In this document: positions 6,735-12,567 of the stretch, piece after piece | Layout of the letters: every line of letters begins with the position of its first letter | How positions within the stretch are numbered: position 1 is the stretch's first letter | From: Actinomycetota bacterium | Lineage (GTDB): Bacteria > Actinomycetota > Thermoleophilia > Gaiellales > Gaiellaceae | NCBI GenBank assembly: GCA_020029625.1 | Contig: JAIBJP010000031.1 | Coordinates: 1-13,538 of the forward strand | Direction of reading: 5' to 3' | DNA length: 13,538 nucleotides | Position numbers and translations under genes: made by a program | The notes under the pieces: generated by a model | Database searches by the model: none | The model's input: the letters and a program-made list of their open reading frames with translations, nothing else | What the model was told of the DNA's origin: nothing

Positions 6735-7676
6735 TCACAAGATCAGCATGGCGTCGCCGAACGAGTAGAAGCGGTAGCGCTGCTCGATCGCGAGCGCGTA
6801 GAGCCGCCTCGTCTCCTCGATTCCCGCAAAGGCCATTACGAGTGCGAGGAGCGACGAGCGCGGCAGGTGGAAGTTGGTCACGAGGGCGTTCACACGCGCG
6901 AACTCGAATCCGGGGGTCACGAACAGGCTCGTGCGCCCCGCGCGCGGTGCACCGCGCGCGAGCGACTCGAGCACCCGCACCGTGGTCGTCCCGATCGCAG
7001 TTACGTGCGGCGCCGCTCCGATCCGCTCCCACGCGTCGGCGTAGACCTCGTACCGCTCACTGTGGAGCTCGTGCCCCCCGAGGGTCTCGGCGCTGATGGG
7101 CCGGAAGGTGTCGAGACCGATATGGAGCCTGACCCGCTCGCTCTGGAGCCGGCCGAGGAGCTCGGGCGTGAAATGCAACCCCGCTGTCGGCGCGGCCGCA
7201 GATCCGGCCTCCGCCGCGTAGACCGTCTGGTAACGGTCCGGATCCGGGAGCGGCTCGGTGATGTACGGCGGCAAGGGCGCCTCCCCCGCCGGTTCGCCGG
7301 TGAGCTTGATCCGCCAGCGACCCTCGCCCCGGCTCTCGAGGAACTCCACCGCTCCGAGCTGCATCCCCTGCTTCAAGCGCCGGCTGGGTCGCGCGAGTGC
7401 CTCCCACTGGTCGCCCTCGAGCCGCTCGAGCAGGAGGACTTCCGCCTCTCCGCCACCCGGGCGACTCAGCTTCAGGCGCGCGGGGAGCACACGAGTGTCG
7501 TTGACCACGACGAGCGTCTCGGGAGGAAGCAGCCTCGGCAAGTCACTGAATCGAGTGTGTTCGACCCGTCCCGTCGAACGCTCGTACACGAGCAAGCGGG
7601 AGTCGTCCCGGCGGGCGAGCGGCCGCTGCGCGATGAGCTCGGCGGGCAACTCGTAGTCAAGCTCGGACGTCTTCAT
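6735..7676 (-). CDS. queA: S-adenosylmethionine:tRNA ribosyltransferase-isomerase QueA
   Basis: QueA transfers and isomerises the ribosyl moiety of AdoMet onto preQ1-tRNA to form epoxyqueuosine, the step after Tgt. The 313-residue protein has the family motifs: N-terminal YELPAELIAQRPL (8-20), VVVNDTRVLPARL (56-68), PPYIT (136-140), AAPTAGLHFT (161-170), ALVTNFHLPRSSL (264-276) and the C-terminal FYSFGDAMLI (303-312). It is shorter than the roughly 340-356 residues I recall for other QueA proteins, with loops trimmed around 140-150 and 185-245, but the signatures are intact. The start is ATG at 7676 with AGGA 7 nt upstream. The frame is open further upstream, but that part is low-complexity Arg/Ser sequence antisense to the neighbouring gene. 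It heads the operon and is divergent from the coiled-coil gene across 34 bp. Confidence 0.96.
   Translation of the reverse strand: MKTSELDYELPAELIAQRPLARRDDSRLLVYERSTGRVEHTRFSDLPRLLPPETLVVVNDTRVLPARLKLSRPGGGEAEVLLLERLEGDQWEALARPSRRLKQGMQLGAVEFLESRGEGRWRIKLTGEPAGEAPLPPYITEPLPDPDRYQTVYAAEAGSAAAPTAGLHFTPELLGRLQSERVRLHIGLDTFRPISAETLGGHELHSERYEVYADAWERIGAAPHVTAIGTTTVRVLESLARGAPRAGRTSLFVTPGFEFARVNALVTNFHLPRSSLLALVMAFAGIEETRRLYALAIEQRYRFYSFGDAMLIL
6939..6960. repeat. 22-bp perfect palindrome inside queA
   Basis: A perfect self-complementary sequence centred on GTGCAC (core GCGCGGTGCACCGCGC) with CG-alternating arms. It lies in the queA region encoding ARGAPRAG, a poorly conserved loop. No function is known from the sequence. 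Confidence 0.9.
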
Positions 7677-7693
7677 GCCGACATCCTGATTGA

Positions 7694-7703
7694 AGAGTAA
7701 GCT
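7694..7703. promoter_or_regulatory. Candidate bidirectional -10 region between queA and the coiled-coil gene
   Basis: The 34-bp divergent spacer contains overlapping TAnnnT elements on both strands: TAAGCT on plus (7698-7703) and TACTCT on minus (7699-7694). The plus element lies at -13 to -8 from the ATG at 7711, which predicts a leaderless mRNA. The minus element would start transcription near 7687, just before the queA AGGA ribosome-binding site. No convincing -35 element is visible. Confidence 0.35.
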
Positions 7704-7710
7704 GCGGCCC

Positions 7711-8181
7711 ATGGATCGCGACGCCATCGAAAGAGCCCGTATTCGCCTCGCCGCCGCCGGTGACGGCGAGCGTGACGATGCCGCCCTCGAGGCGCTCCTC
7801 GAGCGCGCGCGGGCAGGTCTCGAAGCTCTGGCCGTTACCACCGCCGAGCTCGAGGCCGGCATGCCCGATCGCCTCGAGAGCGCTCTCCAGCAGGGTCTGC
7901 GGGAGGAAGTCCTCCCCGTCGCGCGCCACCTGGCCGAGGTACGCGGCCTCTCCGGGCAAACCATCCGTCGTCTCGAGCGTCTCCAGGGCGACCTCGCGGC
8001 AGAGCGCAAAGCTCGCGTCGAGGATCTCGCCCTCCTGGTCGAGCTGATCACATCCGGCTGGCGCGGAGTCGAGCGGCGGCTCGATCGCCTCGAGCGCGTC
8101 CTCGACCGGCTCGAGAGAGCCCTCCAGGATCAACCGGCCGCCGCGCCGGTATACCGCATCGAGCGCAAGCCCGGCGCATAG
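7711..8181 (+). CDS. Uncharacterised coiled-coil protein
   Basis: A 156-residue protein with no recognised family. It is almost entirely helical and rich in Ala, Leu, Glu and Arg. The C-terminal part (about 118-138, ending RLDRLERVLDRLERAL) is a clear leucine heptad coiled coil, and residues 22-105 look like longer amphipathic helices (LEALLERARAGLEAL, LERLQGDLAAERKARVEDL). No signal peptide or TM is visible. The ATG at 7711 was chosen over an in-frame TTG at 7690 because it begins the helical pattern. No good Shine-Dalgarno precedes it, so it may be leaderless. The codons are strongly GC-biased at position three, as in its neighbours. A 203-aa open frame on the minus strand overlaps it, but that frame lacks heptads and intrudes into queA, so the plus gene is preferred. 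Divergent from queA; function unknown. Confidence 0.7.
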   Translation: MDRDAIERARIRLAAAGDGERDDAALEALLERARAGLEALAVTTAELEAGMPDRLESALQQGLREEVLPVARHLAEVRGLSGQTIRRLERLQGDLAAERKARVEDLALLVELITSGWRGVERRLDRLERVLDRLERALQDQPAAAPVYRIERKPGA

Positions 8182-8228
8182 GAAGGCTTGACGAAACATC
8201 ATCTGTGCCGGCGGAGGCGCGCCGCTCG

Positions 8229-8286
8229 CCCCAACGCATCCGCGTTCAGAATCACGGGTCGCCCCCAACGCATCCGCGTTCAGAAT
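8229..8286. repeat. Two-copy direct repeat with internal inverted repeat
   Basis: A 24-nt unit occurs identically at 8229-8252 and 8263-8286 (34-bp period): CCCCAACGCATCCGCG followed by TTCAGAAT. The flanks also nearly match (TCGC before; CACGGG or GACACGGG after). Each unit holds an AACGC-ATCC-GCGTT inverted repeat. It lies in the 192-bp convergent intergenic region, where no credible gene was found; a 70-codon plus frame through it is just the repeat translated. It may be a dispersed intergenic repeat of this genome. Confidence 0.85.
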
Positions 8287-8313
8287 GACACGGGGCTCGC
8301 TGCGTCCTTGCCT

Positions 8314-8352
8314 CGGAACGACCAGCGCGTCCCGCCGACGAGGGACGTTCCG
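8314..8352. terminator. Hairpin between convergent genes, possible bidirectional terminator
   Basis: CGGAACG (8314-8320) pairs perfectly with CGTTCCG (8346-8352). An alternative inner stem, CGTCCC/GGGACG (8328-8333 and 8342-8347), has an 8-nt loop. It lies between the stop of the coiled-coil gene and the stop of the histidine kinase gene, where a shared terminator would be expected. There is no T-tract on either side, so intrinsic termination is uncertain. Confidence 0.35.
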
Positions 8353-8373
8353 CCAAACCCTCCTAGGCTCTAT

Positions 8374-9759
8374 CTAACGCCGGCCCGCCGGCAGCCGTAG
8401 CTCGAACCGCGACCCCTTGCCGACCTCGGACTCGAGCGCGAGCTCTCCCCCCAGAGCGTGCGCCAGCTCCCGAGCGATCGGAAGGCCGAGCCCGGTGCCG
8501 TCACCCGCGCGCGACCAGAAGGGGCGGAAGATGCGCTCCCGCTCGGCAGGGCCGATTCCAGGCCCCGAGTCGGACACGCTGACGGCGATCTTGCCGTTCT
8601 CGGCAGCAAGCTCGAGCGCGACGCGCCCTCCGTCAGGCGTCCATGCGAACGCGTTGTCGAGCAGGTTGGACACGACCTGAAGCACCCGGTCGCCGTCTGT
8701 CGAGATGACAGGGTCGGCGGCGAACGAGCACTCATAGTCGATCCCGCGGCGCCGAGCCTCCTCCGTGAAGCTCTGGTAGGCCTGCTCGACCAGCCTGCGT
8801 AGCTCTACTTCCTCCTCCTCGAGCGTGAACTGGTGCGCCTCCATGCGCGCGAGGTCGAGGACGTCCCGTACGAGCCGCGCGAGCCGATCCGTCTCCGCTC
8901 GGATGACCTCCAGGGAGGCGTCACGAGCTTCCGCATCCTCCGCGAGACCCTCCCGGAGGGCTTCCACATGGCCCCGGATGGCCGTCACCGGCGTGCGCAG
9001 CTCATGAGAGACGACCATCAGGAAATTGCGCTCCCGCCGCTGAGCCTCGTTGAGCTTCTGGGTCATCTCGCGGAAGTGGTCGGTCAGTTGGCCGACCTCG
9101 TCGCCGAACTGAGACTGCGGCAGCTCGGCGTCGTAATTGCCCGCCGCGACCTGATCAGCGGCGCGCGAGAGAGCCAGCACAGGCTTCGTCAGCCTCCGGG
9201 ACAAGTACCAGATGAGACCGGCTGCGACGGCGAGCCCGGCGAGGGACGCCAGGCCCATCCGCCCGGCGAGAGGGAGCCAGCCGGAACGAAGCTGGGCGCG
9301 CGGCTTGGCCACGACGAGGGCGCCAAAGGTGTCTCCCCCGACCGTGATCGGGTGGGCCGCGGCGAGGAACGCGCGGTCGCTGCCGGGCGGCTTGAACTCG
9401 AACGTCTCGACGTTGCCGGCTTCGAGCATCTGCCAATCGAGGACGTCCCGGTCGAGTGACCGCAGTCCCGATTTCTGGCCGGGGAAGATCTCCACCCCCG
9501 CGTAGTAGATGCGGGAGCCAGTCGCCTCTTCGAGGAGAGGAGCCGCGAAGCCCGGCGCTTGCCTCGCCTCGTCGACGCTCCGGATGGCTTGCTCCTCGTA
9601 CAGGAGCGCGAGCCCCGCCGCTTGACGGCGTAGCTCGGCGAGCGTGCGGTCACGAGAGTCGTCTTGGAAGAGCCGTACCGCAAAGAGCGCGGTGATCGCC
9701 GCCGCCACGAGCACCCCGACGAGGAAGAACGCGGGGATGCGGTAGCGGAGGGAGCGCAA
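8374..9759 (-). CDS. Two-component sensor histidine kinase with HAMP domain
   Basis: A 461-residue membrane kinase that autophosphorylates a histidine and passes the phosphate to the response regulator encoded just upstream. Domain order: TM1 (about 9-30); extracytoplasmic sensor region (about 31-162, no family recognised); TM2 (about 166-185); HAMP (186-238, with TKPVLALSRAADQVAAGNYD in two overlapping parts around 191-210); HisKA with the H-box FLMVVSHELRTPV (H252); and HATPase_c with N-box NLLDNA (365-370), G1 DSGPGIG (397-403), F-box FRPFW (411-415) and G2 GTGLGL (421-426). All catalytic boxes are intact, so it should be active. The start is TTG, 7 nt after the regulator's stop, with AGGCGG near it; translational coupling is likely. 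The architecture is BaeS/EnvZ-like. The signal is unknown. Confidence 0.95.
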   Translation of the reverse strand: MRSLRYRIPAFFLVGVLVAAAITALFAVRLFQDDSRDRTLAELRRQAAGLALLYEEQAIRSVDEARQAPGFAAPLLEEATGSRIYYAGVEIFPGQKSGLRSLDRDVLDWQMLEAGNVETFEFKPPGSDRAFLAAAHPITVGGDTFGALVVAKPRAQLRSGWLPLAGRMGLASLAGLAVAAGLIWYLSRRLTKPVLALSRAADQVAAGNYDAELPQSQFGDEVGQLTDHFREMTQKLNEAQRRERNFLMVVSHELRTPVTAIRGHVEALREGLAEDAEARDASLEVIRAETDRLARLVRDVLDLARMEAHQFTLEEEEVELRRLVEQAYQSFTEEARRRGIDYECSFAADPVISTDGDRVLQVVSNLLDNAFAWTPDGGRVALELAAENGKIAVSVSDSGPGIGPAERERIFRPFWSRAGDGTGLGLPIARELAHALGGELALESEVGKGSRFELRLPAGRR

Positions 9760-9766
9760 GGCCCGC

Positions 9767-10477
9767 CTAGGAGGCGCGGGCGACCTTCGGCTCCGCCGAG
9801 ACCTTGTAGCCGACGCCCCAGACGGTCACGATCGGCGACGCGTTGCCGAGTTTGCGCCGGAGCTGGCGGACGTGGACGTCGACCGTGCGGGTGTCGCCGG
9901 CGAAGGTGTAGCCCCAGACTCGCTCGAGCAGCTGGTCGCGGTTCAGGACGAGGCCTTGGTGATCAAGGAGCTCCCAGAGGAGGTCGAACTCCTTCGGCGC
10001 GAGCTGGATCTCCTCGTCTCCCACGGTGACCTCGCGCCGCCCGGCGTCGATGCTCAGATCGCCGTGCTCGAGGTAGGCGCTCTCGAGCTCGCGGCGCTCA
10101 GGACTCGCGCGTCGCAGGATCGATTTGACCCGGGCCACGAGCTCGCCCGGATTGAAAGGCTTCGTGAGGTAGTCGTCGGCGCCGACCTCGAGCCCGATGA
10201 TCTTGTCGATGTCGTCGTCGCGGGCGGTCAGCATGAGCATCGGGACGTCAGAGCGCTGGCGCACACGGCGACAGACGTCGATCCCGTCCAGGTCCGGGAG
10301 CATGAGGTCGAGCACGATCAACGACGGCGCCTCGGCGGCCGCCTGCTCGATCGCGTCCTCGCCCGTTACGGCGACGCGAACGGCGAAGCCGGCCCGCTTC
10401 AGATACATGGCTACGAAGGAGGCGATGCTCGGCTCGTCCTCGACGATGAGGATCGAATGGTTTTGCGCCCGACTCAC
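9767..10477 (-). CDS. OmpR/PhoB-family response regulator
   Basis: A 236-residue DNA-binding regulator. The receiver domain (about 8-122) has the acidic pocket E13/D14, phosphoacceptor D57 (LIVLDLMLPDLDG), T84 (MLTARD) and K106 (YLTKPF). The winged-helix effector (about 135-227) ends with the typical GDTRTVDVHVRQLRRKLG and VWGVGYK. The start is the GTG at 10477, with AGGA 9 nt upstream and the first beta strand (SILIVEDE) right after it. The open frame continues upstream to 10618 but would overlap the preceding gene and has no domain. It is the cognate partner of the kinase 7 nt downstream, and a secreted-protein gene lies 46 nt upstream on the same strand. Regulon unknown. Confidence 0.95.
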   Translation of the reverse strand: MSRAQNHSILIVEDEPSIASFVAMYLKRAGFAVRVAVTGEDAIEQAAAEAPSLIVLDLMLPDLDGIDVCRRVRQRSDVPMLMLTARDDDIDKIIGLEVGADDYLTKPFNPGELVARVKSILRRASPERRELESAYLEHGDLSIDAGRREVTVGDEEIQLAPKEFDLLWELLDHQGLVLNRDQLLERVWGYTFAGDTRTVDVHVRQLRRKLGNASPIVTVWGVGYKVSAEPKVARAS

Positions 10478-10523
10478 GGCGTCACATCCTGACAGAGACA
10501 CCGGAAGGCCGCGCGAGGTGGGC

Positions 10524-10997
10524 TCAACAACCGAGCCCGAGCTTGTACGTCGTGGCCTGGCGCGGCCAGCGCTTGAAGTCGGCAGACTGGATGCGATACC
10601 AGCCTGTCGGTCCGACATCGAAGGCGTTGAGCGTCATGCAGCCACGCACGAATCCCCCAGCACTGATTCCCCGACCACTCAACTGCAGCCGCCAGCGCCC
10701 CGCGCTGTTGAAGACCTTGAAACGGAGCTCCGTTCCGCGGTACGCCACCAGGGTCGGGCTAACGCGGCGACGGGCCTCCGAGCCCGTCACCGTGACGTTG
10801 TTCGTCGCCACGATTCGGCCGCGAGCGACGTAACCGATGAACGTGCCGCGGAAGCGAATCTTCGCCACGCCGGCACCGGCCCTGAGCTCGATCTCCGCCG
10901 AACCCTGAGTCCTGTACAAGCTGAAGGCGCTCGAAGTAGGCGCCGAGACGCCGCAGGCGACTGCCACGATGCAGATGAGAAAGAGCCGCCGCCGCAT
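10524..10997 (-). CDS. Small secreted or lipoprotein, beta-rich, unknown function
   Basis: A 157-residue exported protein with no family I can name. The N-terminus MRRRLFLICIVAVACGV is a signal sequence. It could be cleaved after SSA (residue 24), but VAVAC also fits a loose lipobox (C15), so a lipoprotein is possible. The mature part is rich in beta-prone residues (AEIELRAG, AKIRFRGTFIGYVARGRI, LRFKVFNSAGRWRLQLSGRG), with two cysteines left (C120 and the last residue C157) that could form a disulfide. The ATG at 10997 was chosen because it starts the signal peptide; the open frame upstream is low quality. No strong ribosome-binding site is visible. It is followed 46 nt later by the response regulator on the same strand, so the three genes may form one unit. 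This kind of Gly/Arg-rich exported protein is one I associate with Thermoleophilia genomes, without certainty. Confidence 0.75.
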   Translation of the reverse strand: MRRRLFLICIVAVACGVSAPTSSAFSLYRTQGSAEIELRAGAGVAKIRFRGTFIGYVARGRIVATNNVTVTGSEARRRVSPTLVAYRGTELRFKVFNSAGRWRLQLSGRGISAGGFVRGCMTLNAFDVGPTGWYRIQSADFKRWPRQATTYKLGLGC

Positions 10998-11153
10998 TGC
11001 AGTGAGGTTGCGGCAACTATCACGCCTCCGAGTGAGGCTTCTCTGAGCGATTTGTAAGGAGATTCTTAATGGCGAGGAAGGAGTTCCTTCGCCGGCGCCG
11101 AAGCCGTCCAGCCGACGCACTAGGATCGGGCCTCGTCGAGGGCGCCTTCTCAA
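10998..11153. other. Divergent intergenic spacer with hairpin, direct repeat and orphan Shine-Dalgarno
   Basis: The spacer separates the secreted-protein gene (leftward) from the 89-aa gene (rightward). It holds AGTGAGG twice (11001-11007 and 11031-11037, 30 bp apart). It has a relatively AT-rich stretch (11050-11070) with AAGGAG well placed before an ATG at 11069, and a strong hairpin directly after it (11071-11093). No convincing -35/-10 pair was found on either strand. The frame from 11069 looks non-coding. Confidence 0.6.
11071..11093. repeat. Inverted repeat (stem-loop)
   Basis: GGCGAGGAA (11071-11079), loop GGAG, TTCCTTCGCC (11084-11093): nine pairs with one bulged base. There is no T-tract after it on either strand, so it looks more like an RNA or operator structure than an intrinsic terminator. 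Confidence 0.6.
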
Positions 11154-11423
11154 ATGGACTTGCTCACTCGTCACGACCGCACCGTCCGCCTGCTGGCCGA
11201 TCGGCTCGAGACGCTCGCGGTGGCTTCGCTCCGCGTCCCTCGAGGCGACCGGGCCTACCGGGATCACATCCTCGCCGCGATCGCGGCCACCCGGCACGCA
11301 GTCGCCCTGCGGCTCATCTCCCCGGACGAGGCGGCCGCCATCTGGGACGAGGTCGCCGGTCGCCACCCCGAGGCGGGCTGGTGCCGCAAAGGGCCCGACC
11401 TCGCGGGCCCGCTGGCCGCCTAG
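11154..11423 (+). CDS. Small hypothetical protein (89 aa)
   Basis: An 89-residue soluble, mostly helical protein (RTVRLLADRLETLAVASLRV, then HILAAIAATRHAVALRLISP), followed by an acidic helix with Trp (DEAAAIWDEVAGRHP) and a C-terminal WCRKGPDLAGPLAA. The amino-acid balance and GC-ending codons look coding, unlike the Arg/Pro-rich overlapping plus frame. The ATG at 11154 is the only start after the in-frame TAG at 11121. The nearest ribosome-binding match is a weak GAGGG about 12 nt away. Its TAG is 1 nt from the stop of the convergent CxxC protein. No family recognised; function unknown. Confidence 0.6.
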   Translation: MDLLTRHDRTVRLLADRLETLAVASLRVPRGDRAYRDHILAAIAATRHAVALRLISPDEAAAIWDEVAGRHPEAGWCRKGPDLAGPLAA

Positions 11424-11424
11424 G

Positions 11425-11631
11425 TCAAGCCACCCTGCGCACGGAGTTCCGCAGGCCAACGGCATTTTCGTGGCTCGGGCGCCGTGGGTCGCGCATCCAG
11501 CCCTCACGCGCCGCCTCCGACTCGCAGAGGAAGCAGACGACGCGCCCCGAGGGCAGGTCCCGGCGAGCCCGCCAGTAGCGGTAGCTCTCGCCGGCAAGGA
11601 GGTTCCGGCGGCACACGGCGCACATCGTCAC
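11425..11631 (-). CDS. Small putative zinc-ribbon protein (CxxC...CxxC, 68 aa)
   Basis: A 68-residue protein with two CxxC knuckles, CAVC (C4, C7) and CFLC (C33, C36), separated by 25 residues. This is the arrangement of a treble-clef or zinc-ribbon metal site; metal binding is inferred. The middle part (SYRYWRARRDLPSGRVV) is basic and aromatic, and the tail (REGWMRDPRRPSHENAVGLR) is basic, which might suit nucleic-acid or protein contact. The GTG at 11631 has AGGA 10 nt upstream; an alternative ATG is two codons in (11625). It is convergent with the 89-aa gene (1-bp gap) and lies 46 nt after the start of transcription space left by the dehydrogenase gene on the same strand. No named family recognised. 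Confidence 0.7.
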   Translation of the reverse strand: MTMCAVCRRNLLAGESYRYWRARRDLPSGRVVCFLCESEAAREGWMRDPRRPSHENAVGLRNSVRRVA

Positions 11632-11677
11632 CGCCCGTAGATCCTAGGTCCCGCGCCGGACGTGGCCGGGCAGAGCC

Positions 11678-12532
11678 CTACGTGTCGTAAGCGAAAAAGC
11701 CGTGACCGCTCTTGCGGCCCAAGTGGCCCGCGTCGCGCATCTCGACAAGCCGTGGCGGCGGCTCCATGCGCGCTTCCCCGAGAGCGGAATGGAGTGCCTC
11801 CGAAGCGTGCACGTGGACGTCGATTCCGATGAGGTCGATGAGTGCACACGGCCCGATCGGCCAGTTGAGGCCGGCTGTCATCGCGGTATCGAGGTCTTCC
11901 GGCGTCACCCCCGCTTCGTCGAGCACGCGCACGCAGTCGTTCAGGAGGGGGATGAGGATCCGGTTGACGACGAAGCCGGGGGTGTCCGCGCAGCGAATGG
12001 GCCGCTTGCCGATCCGCTCGGCGAAGGCGTACGCAGTCTCGACCGCGTCATCGGATGCGGCGCGTGTGCGCACGACTTCGACGAGCGGCAAGACCGGAGC
12101 CGGGTTGAAGAAGTGCAGGCCGACGACCCGCTCGGGCCGTTCCGTGGCGGACGCGATCTCGGTGACCGAGAGAGCGGAAGTGTTGGTCGCGAGCACGGCC
12201 TCTGGGGCGACCACCCCGTCGAGCTGCCGAAAGAGCTCCCGCTTCGCGTCGAGCTCCTCGACGACCGCCTCGACGACGAGTCCGCAACCGGCCAGGTCGG
12301 CGAGCTCCGTTGTCGTTGTGAGCCGATCCAGCGCCGCATCTCTCTCCTCAGAGGTCAACCGGCCCTTGTCGACTCCTCGCCCGAGGTAGTGCGCGATCCG
12401 CTCACGGGCCCGCTCGGCGAGCTCCTCGCTCACTTCTCGGCCGACCGTCTCGACGCCCGCCTGGACGCATATCTGCGCGATGCCGGCGCCCATCGTGCCG
12501 AGCCCGACGACGCCCACCTTGCGAACCTCCAT
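11678..12532 (-). CDS. 3-hydroxybutyryl-CoA / 3-hydroxyacyl-CoA dehydrogenase
   Basis: A 284-residue, normal-length NAD(P)-dependent dehydrogenase of the Hbd/PaaH/FadB2 type that interconverts 3-hydroxyacyl-CoA and 3-oxoacyl-CoA. N-terminal Rossmann fold: VGVVGLGTMGAGIA (6-19), with E33 (VGREVSEE) where an acidic ribose-binding residue is expected. Catalytic set: S119 (NTSALS), H140 (GLHFFNPAPVLPLVEV, 138-153) with E152, and N190 (TPGFVVNR). The C-terminal dimer domain contains GPCALIDLIGIDV (227-239) and ends GRKSGHGFFAYD. The ATG at 12532 begins exactly at the Rossmann strand and the open frame above it is antisense to the aldehyde dehydrogenase gene. No Shine-Dalgarno is seen, so the mRNA may be leaderless or nearly so. 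Divergent from that dehydrogenase; the exact pathway (butanoate, phenylacetate or beta-oxidation) cannot be fixed. Confidence 0.94.
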   Translation of the reverse strand: MEVRKVGVVGLGTMGAGIAQICVQAGVETVGREVSEELAERARERIAHYLGRGVDKGRLTSEERDAALDRLTTTTELADLAGCGLVVEAVVEELDAKRELFRQLDGVVAPEAVLATNTSALSVTEIASATERPERVVGLHFFNPAPVLPLVEVVRTRAASDDAVETAYAFAERIGKRPIRCADTPGFVVNRILIPLLNDCVRVLDEAGVTPEDLDTAMTAGLNWPIGPCALIDLIGIDVHVHASEALHSALGEARMEPPPRLVEMRDAGHLGRKSGHGFFAYDT

Positions 12533-12545
12533 GGTCAAGAGCCGG

Positions 12546-12561
12546 AGCGTACTGATTGAAT
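12546..12561. promoter_or_regulatory. Candidate divergent promoter between the two dehydrogenase genes
   Basis: The 35-bp spacer carries TACGCT on the minus strand (12551-12546) and TTGAAT on plus (12556-12561). The plus element sits at -12 to -7 from the ATG at 12568, suggesting a leaderless transcript. The region includes CTGATTGAA, also present in the queA divergent spacer. Elements are weak matches. Confidence 0.25.
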
Positions 12562-12567
12562 AGCCCC

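Noticed and set aside
4072..7096. Long plus-strand frames (4072-5484 and 5363-7096) opposite secDF, yajC, tgt and queA
   Set aside because: No motifs, low-complexity Arg/Ala/Glu content, and the minus strand carries well-recognised genes throughout.
7657..8268. 203-codon minus-strand frame opposite the coiled-coil gene
   Set aside because: It overlaps the start of queA, runs through the intergenic repeat, and lacks recognisable motifs; the plus frame has clean heptads and GC-rich third positions.
8188..8400. 70-codon plus frame in the convergent intergenic region
   Set aside because: Its product is mainly the translated 34-bp-period repeat and it runs into the kinase gene's 3' end.
11069..11578. 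169-codon plus frame beginning at the ATG with a good Shine-Dalgarno
   Set aside because: The product is Arg/Pro/Gly-rich and overlaps both the 89-aa gene and the CxxC gene, which look coding; the start signal itself is kept as a finding.
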